Shown: positions 7,787 to 12,968 of the stretch, piece by piece
How the letters are laid out: every line of letters starts with the position of its first letter
Position numbering within the stretch: position 1 is the stretch's first letter
Source: Coemansia sp. RSA 922
Lineage: Eukaryota; Kickxellomycota; Kickxellomycetes; Kickxellales; Kickxellaceae
Length of the DNA: 12,968 nt
Direction of reading: 5' to 3'
Assembly (NCBI GenBank): GCA_027577415.1
Contig: JANBQS010000729.1
Location: 1-12,968, forward strand
Made by a program: the position numbers and the translations under genes
Notes under the pieces: generated by a model
Database searches by the model: none
What the model saw: the letters and a program-made list of their open reading frames with translations, nothing else
What the model was told of the DNA's origin: nothing

Positions 7787-8019
7787 TGTGAATATTCGAT
7801 TAAGAAAGAAAAAAAATGAATTTACAACAGCTAAAGAAAAGAAAGCTCGAATCTCTAAAAACTATCGAGTTGTGTGTGGGTGGAGCCTAATCGATCGGCT
7901 CGCTTTGATCGGCTCATGTTTTTTTTTTTATCAAGAACTGCGAATTACGAATTTGCTATTTTCTTTTCTCCACTTTTTCGTCAATTTTATTCGTTTTTAT
8001 ATAGCTCGAGAGGGGGAAA
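7787..8019. promoter_or_regulatory. Divergent promoter between mL54 and uL24m
   Basis: 233 nt lie between the start codons of two mitoribosomal protein genes. A 9-bp direct repeat GATCGGCTC occurs at 7893-7901 and 7907-7915 (14-bp period), followed by a T9-10 tract at about 7919-7929. A T/C-rich stretch and TTTTTATATAG at about 7995-8004 precede the uL24m start, and A-rich DNA precedes the mL54 start (T-rich on its own strand). The tandem repeat is a candidate factor site; no known motif is assigned. Confidence 0.6.
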
Positions 8020-8592
8020 ATGCGCTTGCACAGATCGATTCTCAAGGCTACTAGCACCCGGGCTATGCCACGGGACAATTCACTTCCCAAGGCATTGCGG
8101 TTGAAGAAATGGAACATAATCAAGGGCGACAAGGTCATGGTAATGACAGGCAAGGATCGCGGACAGTCTGGCGTAGTTTCGGAAGTAGTTCGCAAGACCA
8201 ATCGTTTATACGTGCGTGGACTAAACTTGGCCACGAAGAACGTACCAAAGTCAAAGGACTCACAAACAGGAAAGATCCAAAAGGAGATGCCCATCCACGT
8301 CTCCAACGTTGCCCTGGTCGACCCGAGTACGAACCAGCCGACCAAAATCCGGCTGGGCACCTTTGTAGATCCTGATAGTGGAGTTAGAGAGACGCGTAGG
8401 TATGCCCAAGGTACCGGTACATATATTCCGAAAGTCGTGGACCTGTCATACCAGAAGGCCTGGAAGGACGGCGCATTTGACACGGATCCAGATGTAGTCA
8501 ACAAGGTCTCGTTCAATACTGTTCCCGGTATCCCGCCATTCCCCGATGACGTTATGCGTGAGATTGTCAACCGGTACAAAAAGGTGTTTTAG
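8020..8592 (+). CDS. MRPL40: Mitochondrial large ribosomal subunit protein uL24m (L24, KOW domain; yeast MRPL40 type)
   Basis: A 190-residue intact ORF from an ATG preceded by GGGGGAAA. The N-terminus MRLHRSILKATSTRAMPRDN is short, basic and free of acid, fitting mitochondrial import. A KOW motif follows: IIKGDKVMVMTGKDRGQSGV at about 33-52, then VVRKTNRLYVRGLNLATKNV, the rest of the bacterial-type L24 core. The next segment, with IQKEMPIHVSNVALVDPSTN, is the second conserved L24 block. An extension of about 70 residues (KVVDLSYQKAWKDGAF..., VPGIPPFPDDVMREI) is typical of mitochondrial members. L24 binds 23S-type rRNA early in large-subunit assembly near the exit tunnel. It is divergent from mL54 and tail-to-tail with ALG14, with 41 nt between stops. 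Identity is very secure; the symbol follows the yeast name. Confidence 0.95.
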   Translation: MRLHRSILKATSTRAMPRDNSLPKALRLKKWNIIKGDKVMVMTGKDRGQSGVVSEVVRKTNRLYVRGLNLATKNVPKSKDSQTGKIQKEMPIHVSNVALVDPSTNQPTKIRLGTFVDPDSGVRETRRYAQGTGTYIPKVVDLSYQKAWKDGAFDTDPDVVNKVSFNTVPGIPPFPDDVMREIVNRYKKVF

Positions 8593-8633
8593 ATATTTTT
8601 TTATGTTTCATACAACGCGCTTGAACTACAAGG

Positions 8634-9305
8634 CTATACGAGGTTGGGAACATGTTCAGCTTGTGGATATTGCTGGAGAATGTCTGGCCATTGGACTATG
8701 AACCGGTCTGCCAGCAGATACATGATCTTTCCCGAAAGCGATAATGTGTTTACGCGAGCAAAAGACTCCACGTAGATGATTGGGATTCTCTTGACACCCA
8801 GAACACGCGCAATTGTTGCCACCACGCACACGACTACGCAGTTACCTGGCCCGTTGCACAGCACTGCATCGGGCATATGCTGGTACATGAGCCGGGTCAC
8901 TTGTCCGAAGCACTGGAGAACCGATATTGGCGTAGTCAGCCACGTCTGACCTACTCTCCGGCTCCGAGGTACGCGGCCTACAAAGTACTCGTCCTTTTCG
9001 TCGTCACGTCTGCTCTCGAGCATGCCAATTTGATCTAGCGAGATAACATCTGTATCTCCAACAATATACAGGCGTCGGCTGTATCGGTCAAAGTCAACTC
9101 CAGATAGTAGTCGTACCATCTCGGCTGTGTGTCCGCCGGATCCTAGCACTATGCACAACATCTTTTGTGTGACTGTGCGTGCTGCCTTTCCTCTCCTCTT
9201 TCGCGCGTCTAGTGTCGATCGCTGTCGTCTACTGAATATCGGAAGTACAAAGTACAGCCGTAGCACCAATGCCACAGCTCCGGCTATTGCAAGTAATAAA
9301 ATCAT
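8634..9305 (-). CDS. ALG14: UDP-GlcNAc transferase membrane subunit ALG14
   Basis: A 223-residue protein on the minus strand with its first ATG at 9305; the open frame extends upstream to 9344 but only from a TTG, so that extension is excluded. ALG14 anchors the catalytic subunit ALG13 to the cytosolic face of the ER. The pair adds the second GlcNAc to dolichol-PP-GlcNAc in N-glycan precursor synthesis. Visible features in order: an N-terminal membrane anchor MILLLAIAGAVALVLRLYFV; the glycine-rich block IVLGSGGHTAEMVRLL; an Arg-rich FVGRVPRSRRVGQTWLTT segment; the VLCNGPGNCVVVCVVA block; then IIYVESFARVNTLSLSGKI and the C-terminal RFIVQWPDILQQYP motif. All are family hallmarks, and length matches yeast (237). 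ALG13 is not in the window. The short gap to uL24m (41 nt) means the two 3'UTRs probably overlap. No defect is seen. Confidence 0.95.
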   Translation of the reverse strand: MILLLAIAGAVALVLRLYFVLPIFSRRQRSTLDARKRRGKAARTVTQKMLCIVLGSGGHTAEMVRLLSGVDFDRYSRRLYIVGDTDVISLDQIGMLESRRDDEKDEYFVGRVPRSRRVGQTWLTTPISVLQCFGQVTRLMYQHMPDAVLCNGPGNCVVVCVVATIARVLGVKRIPIIYVESFARVNTLSLSGKIMYLLADRFIVQWPDILQQYPQAEHVPNLV

Positions 9306-9681
9306 CAAGATATGTGTTTGATAAAAATATGAGATTATATGCAAGAAAATTGTTTATTGCTATATTTACTGCTCAAAAAGGGGCGTGATAATTGAGCGTG
9401 TTTATAACGGCTATTGAGCTTAGATTATGGATATCCTCCCCTTGTCAACTGATGTCAACATTTAAATATACATGGCTGATTTTTTGATACATCATAATTT
9501 CATCATCCATATGTCCTTGGATGTAAATGGCCAATAATGTCCAGACAAACTCTAGTCATATGTACATCCCTCCCTCTTTCACACTCACGCTCGTTCCCAA
9601 GAACATTTTGCTAAAGAATAAACGAACAACAAAAGAATCACAAGACTAAGATCAAGTGACAATTCCAAATAATCTTCCACG

Positions 9682-9729
9682 TCAACAAAAGACTTTTTTT
9701 TTGTCAAGTGCGCATGTGCCTTTTGTTGA
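9682..9729. repeat. 10-bp perfect inverted repeat
   Basis: TCAACAAAAG at 9682-9691 is the exact reverse complement of CTTTTGTTGA at 9720-9729, around a 28-nt loop containing a T9 run and TGCGCATGTGC. It could fold as a stem in RNA or be a chance product of A/T-rich DNA. Confidence 0.45.
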
Positions 9730-9804
9730 GCGGCCCTCCTTTTGCAACGGATATGCAAGTGGTCGAATAACAAGACGCCACTTGTCATTATGCTAGAGAA
9801 AACA

Positions 9805-9824
9805 AAATAAATAAATAAATAAAA
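9805..9824. repeat. AAAT tetranucleotide microsatellite
   Basis: About four tandem AAAT units in an otherwise A-rich tract. On the minus strand it reads ATTT, which might sit in the 3'UTR or downstream of the REG1-like gene. Confidence 0.7.
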
Positions 9825-10245
9825 TAGTGTTCAGGCATTGTCCAGTTTTTTTTTAATCTTGCCAGATAGCGAAAAGCCCGATTTGGTTGGTAGTGATATG
9901 AGAGACGATCAACACGATCGTCAAGGACATGGTTTCTTAGCAGTGGTTTATAGATCGCCAAATGCCGCAAGTGTCGCCTTGGCGAGTGATCCGTGCGAAA
10001 AGGAAGTGATAACACTGTCGATAACTGTGCTTATCAAGTCGGTTGGGTTAACTCGGGGGAATTGGGATTTTGAAAAATAGAGATATTCTACAACAAAAAT
10101 GGTATAAACAAGTGCGCAAAAAAAAACACGCTAGCAATCGACAAAAAAATAAAGAAATAAACACTGATCGCACAAGAATCGCAAGTCTGACAACGCCTTG
10201 TTTTGGAAATAGCAATTGTTTTAGGCGGCGGCAAGGAGGAGGATC

Positions 10246-12288
10246 TCAGAAAATGGTGTAGTTTGAGATGAACGACGCACACCACTTGACGGCGTCTACG
10301 GTGTTGACAATCGTATCTTCCGCACGGTCAATGATAGAGTCGCTCCGTCCACGTTGTGCTTGAGGCTGCACTGCGCCCGCGCCTCCCCCGTTGATCGCTC
10401 TGTCGCTGGCCGCAAGACCGCCTGTCAAGGATGCACGTGGCAAGTTGTCGCGTAGCAACGAGCCACTACTGGCGTGATATTCCGCGGTGCCGCGGCAATG
10501 CTGCTGAAGCACTGGCCGTTGAGCGTCGCTATAGTCGTCAAAGTCGTCTCGGTGAAGCTGATACTCGCTATCATACATGTCATAATCACACGCCTCGTCG
10601 TCATCCCACGCCGAGTGGCCCGGTGCTACAACAGCTGCGCAATTGTTGTCGTTTGCATAGTCGTAGCGCTTAAACAACGAGGGCGGCGGCAAGGCGAGTA
10701 GTGGGCGCGTACTGTCTGGGGCAGCTGCGTCTGTTGCTGCAACAGAAGGGCCGTACTTTTGCATCTCACGCTCAAACTCTTGAATGATGGCGTCTTCGTC
10801 GTCGTCAAACAGCATATGGTCGGCTGACATCGTGGGGTTGCTGCTGGGAGGAGCTGACGAGAAAGGATCGCGAACAACGTTATGCTCTGACGCCACTGCT
10901 TGTCGTGTGCCATCGACATCACTGCCGCCATGAGGCTGCGTCGACGCTGCAGGCGCTGACGACGACCGCGAAGTGTGCTTAAGGTGAGAGGCAAAGGGGT
11001 CGGACACATAGTCCGAGGGAAGTGGCTGAGACTTTGCCCGGTCAGCGCCAAATGTGGATACAGAGACAGCGTCGCTTACAAACCGGCGTACCTGGCCGGC
11101 CACTGACTGCACACATCCCTGCACGTAGCCGCTTACTCCGCCCGAAGTCCCGCTAACACTGAGCTTTGCCGCAGGCGAACCAGATCCCTCGCTACGCAGA
11201 GAATGACTACCACTGTACGTGTCAAAGTAGTCGGCAACATCGTCGTCGTCGCTGTCAGCAGCGTATACATACTCTCTGTAGGCGCTAGGGGAGCTTGTCG
11301 AGGCAGTGGGGGCAGACACGGCTACCAGCTTGCGGTGGTCGCCCTTTAGGTGTGCGGGGGCAAGCTTTATTACTAATGTGCGGCGGTTGCGGCTACATGA
11401 GTTGCTGCTGCTGCTGCCATGCGAGCGCCGTGCTGCTAGTGGCGCGCGCTTGCTGTTACTACTCCCACAGCCACCGCTGCTGTAGCGGTAGTAGCTGGTG
11501 TCGTTCTCGTCGGCAGAATCCTCCTCCTCGTAATCGGTGGGCAAGTACTCCTTCTCCTGCTTGAAGACGACCATGCACTGCTCGACGCTGTCGTTGAAGC
11601 GCAAGCGGGGCTTTAGTTGGGCGGCGATGGCGGATGACTCATTATCTAGCGTAGCGTCCGATCCGAACGAGCTTGTCGACATGCTCTCGCGTATTGAGAT
11701 CGTCGGCGAGTCCATGGGCGAGTATGGCGGACTGGAGGCGGGGCTCAGCGTGGGCGACGTGAGGAAAGTCTGCAGATCCGTGCGCTTCAGGGCCGGCTTG
11801 AGCAAAGCGCAGCCTGGCATGGCCACGGCAGGTGGCATCCCCGCATGGACGGCTGCCCCGCTACAGTTGCGCGCCCTGGACAGCGTGGTCATACTGCTGT
11901 GTGTGGACCAAGGTATCTCTAGCCTGAGGGCGGGCATCTGTCCATAGAGAAATACGGGGTCGGCGTCCTTGTTCCAGTTGATGCGCTCGGGCGGGTAGCG
12001 AGGCAATTGCAGTCTACCGACCGCGAATTGCCGCCAAGCAATGTTGAGCGACCGCGCATGTGTAAAGGCCTCGTCCTCACCGTTATTAGTGTACAGCCGT
12101 TCCTTATTGGTCTCGATGTTGCGCACGCTGCGGGACTTTTTGCGTAGGAGCGACTCGGTGCGAGTAAGCATTTCTTCGGACCATTCGTACAGAAAGTAGT
12201 CCACACGCTGCACTAGCTCGGGAAACCGCTCGTATATGTTGTAGTCGGACAGCAAGAGCACGTCGACTAAATCGGAATGACTGTCCAT
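10246..12288 (-). CDS. REG1-like regulatory subunit of protein phosphatase 1 (DUF1752 domain)
   Basis: A 680-residue single-exon protein starting at the ATG at 12288. Residues about 18-118 match the fungal DUF1752 domain: YERFPELVQRVDYFLYEWSE, a helical region, then ARSLNIAWRQFAVGRLQL, and ERINWNKDADPVFLYGQM, equivalent to the family's ASWR...LNWLKDCDVTWLYGPL pattern. Residues 226-241 carry KPRLRFNDSVEQCMVV, the Reg1-type PP1 docking motif (hydrophobic-x-Phe followed by Asn-Asp and VEQC), with Leu where yeast has Ile. In yeast, Reg1 directs PP1 (Glc7) to the Snf1 kinase during glucose repression. Most of the rest is low-complexity: Ser/Pro-rich (SPTLSPASSPPYSP at about 178-191), acidic (YEEEDSADEND) and Ser-rich tracts. 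The C-terminus EDTIVNTVDAVKWCASFISN resembles a conserved terminal helix in related fungal proteins. Exact paralogue (REG1 or REG2) is undecided. Confidence 0.84.
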   Translation of the reverse strand: MDSHSDLVDVLLLSDYNIYERFPELVQRVDYFLYEWSEEMLTRTESLLRKKSRSVRNIETNKERLYTNNGEDEAFTHARSLNIAWRQFAVGRLQLPRYPPERINWNKDADPVFLYGQMPALRLEIPWSTHSSMTTLSRARNCSGAAVHAGMPPAVAMPGCALLKPALKRTDLQTFLTSPTLSPASSPPYSPMDSPTISIRESMSTSSFGSDATLDNESSAIAAQLKPRLRFNDSVEQCMVVFKQEKEYLPTDYEEEDSADENDTSYYRYSSGGCGSSNSKRAPLAARRSHGSSSSNSCSRNRRTLVIKLAPAHLKGDHRKLVAVSAPTASTSSPSAYREYVYAADSDDDDVADYFDTYSGSHSLRSEGSGSPAAKLSVSGTSGGVSGYVQGCVQSVAGQVRRFVSDAVSVSTFGADRAKSQPLPSDYVSDPFASHLKHTSRSSSAPAASTQPHGGSDVDGTRQAVASEHNVVRDPFSSAPPSSNPTMSADHMLFDDDEDAIIQEFEREMQKYGPSVAATDAAAPDSTRPLLALPPPSLFKRYDYANDNNCAAVVAPGHSAWDDDEACDYDMYDSEYQLHRDDFDDYSDAQRPVLQQHCRGTAEYHASSGSLLRDNLPRASLTGGLAASDRAINGGGAGAVQPQAQRGRSDSIIDRAEDTIVNTVDAVKWCASFISNYTIF

Positions 12289-12968
12289 GGCCGGTCTAGT
12301 GTGCTCAGAAGCGTCGTCGTCGTAGTTGTTGGCGTGCCGTGTTGAAAACAGATAAAAATAAGAGAGAAGAGAGAGGAGGTGATACTAGTATAGCTCAACG
12401 CTGCAAACGACAAGACGTCCCAAGAATAGTGCGCAAGAGAAATGAATAGGACTGGACTTCAGTGGAAAAAAAAAAGTAGGGAAGAAGGAAGGAACGAGGA
12501 TATTGTAGCGCACACAAGCGTGAGGCGAAAAAAGGGAGAGAATAAGCCTCTTTGGTTCTTTATCTGGAATATTGCTGCAATGAATGTGGCTGGCACGCCT
12601 TTGATGCTGAATGGCACGTCGTATCCCTTTCTTTCTTTTTTTTGGCTCGCAAGCAAATATACAGGCCACGCAGAAGCAATGGAATAAACGACAATATTAA
12701 TGGTGCAAGAGGCGGCGGTAATACGGGCTGAAGCAGTAGGGCCAAATAGTGGGCGTGTACTAGCTACTCGTTATAGGAAATGAGAGATAGAAAAAGGTCT
12801 TTAGACTTTATGCCCAGACAAGGTTACAAAAAGAAAAGCAAAGCGCAAGGGGGTAGTAGAAATACGCTTGGCCCCTCTCTCAGGAAAAGAGGGGGGCGAG
12901 GCTTTGGGCCCTTTATATAGCACGAGCCTCAAAGCCAAGAGCGCCCGCAAATTACCCCCATCCTTCAT
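12289..12968. other. Promoter of the REG1-like gene and right-edge intergenic DNA
   Basis: 680 nt with no convincing gene. Read on the minus strand, the first 130 nt upstream of the ATG are pyrimidine-rich (CACCTCCTCTCTCTTCTCTC), like a fungal 5'UTR or promoter. A plus-strand ATG frame at 12442-12687 (81 codons) carries one hydrophobic segment but begins through an A-run and Arg/Lys-rich DNA and matches nothing known. The last 130 nt form a distinct GC-rich block, listed separately. Confidence 0.5.
12848..12920. promoter_or_regulatory. STRE-like motif cluster, hairpin and TATA box near right edge
   Basis: AGGGG at 12848-12852, CCCCT at 12872-12876 and AGGGG at 12890-12894 are the core of the fungal stress-response element. 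CCCCTCT at 12872-12878 and AGAGGGG at 12888-12894 form a perfect 7-bp inverted repeat with a 9-nt spacer. TTTATATA at 12912-12919, adjoining the palindrome GGGCCC, is a good TATA box. On the plus strand the start site would fall near 12945-12955, so this is likely the core promoter of a gene beyond the right edge. The TATA box is nearly symmetrical, so use for the REG1-like gene is also possible. Confidence 0.45.

Larger units (their letters stand above)
9306..10245. other. Long A/T-rich intergenic region between ALG14 and the REG1-like gene
   Basis: About 940 nt, which should hold the ALG14 promoter (right of 9305, minus strand) and the 3'UTR of the REG1-like gene (left of 10246). Contents: repeated GTCAAC near 9444-9458; a 10-bp perfect inverted repeat TCAACAAAAG/CTTTTGTTGA at 9682-9691 and 9720-9729; an (AAAT)n tract at about 9805-9824; and plus-strand AATAAA hexamers at 10148 and 10156. 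One ATG-initiated 67-codon minus frame (9585-9788) ends in a hydrophobic stretch but has no recognisable family. No tRNA-like T-loop was seen. Confidence 0.5.

Noticed and set aside
7956..8579. 207-codon minus-strand frame opposite uL24m
   Set aside because: It covers the same bases as an unmistakable KOW-domain ribosomal protein on the plus strand and resembles no family.
9306..9344. 13-residue N-terminal extension of ALG14
   Set aside because: It begins at TTG. The ATG at 9305 directly precedes the membrane anchor, as in known ALG14 proteins.
9838..10080. 80-codon plus-strand frame in the ALG14/REG1-like gap
   Set aside because: It starts at TTG and runs through a T9 tract; no recognisable protein features.
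11537..11947. 136-codon plus-strand frame opposite the REG1-like gene
   Set aside because: It is the antisense of the Reg1-type docking motif and Ser/Pro region; no promoter or family signal.

Overview
This window is protein-coding DNA from a fungus. Genes lie on both strands. Three short introns have clear GTAAG or GTATGT donors and pyrimidine-rich AG acceptors, and intergenic DNA is A/T-rich with AATAAA-type 3' ends. The fungal assignment rests on a REG1-like glucose-repression regulator, a yeast-type mL54 and a stand-alone ALG14. Compact genes of intermediate base composition and Ser-rich disordered tails would suit an early-diverging lineage such as Kickxellomycotina, but that is only a guess. 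No bacterial, viral, transposon, tRNA, rRNA or CRISPR feature was seen.

Layout, left to right. (1) The 3' end of an eIF4E cap-binding protein gene runs in from the left edge (+, 1-303). (2) A two-exon FAM210/DUF1279 mitochondrial membrane protein gene (+, 498-1583). (3) A very acidic 341-residue protein of unknown function with a Cys/His island (+, 1954-2979). (4) A three-exon gene for a 92-residue small membrane protein with a 24-nt first coding exon (+, 3198-3675). (5) About 860 nt without a convincing gene. (6) A PX-BAR sorting nexin with a long Ser-rich tail (+, about 4536-7291; its first exon is inferred). (7) Mitoribosomal mL54 (-, 7415-7786), divergent from (8) mitoribosomal uL24m (+, 8020-8592), the two sharing a 233-nt promoter interval. 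(9) ALG14 (-, 8634-9305), tail-to-tail with uL24m across 41 nt. (10) A 940-nt interval with low-complexity DNA. (11) A REG1-like PP1 regulatory subunit (-, 10246-12288). (12) A 680-nt right flank ending in a GC-rich block with STRE-like motifs and a TATA box.

The genes do not form one pathway. Three products are mitochondrial (FAM210-like, mL54, uL24m), and two of these share a divergent promoter. ALG14 acts in ER N-glycosylation, eIF4E in translation initiation, the sorting nexin on endosomes and the REG1-like protein in glucose signalling. No new multi-gene system is supported. The most open items are the acidic Cys/His protein, the small spliced membrane protein and the divergent PX lipid pocket of the sorting nexin.
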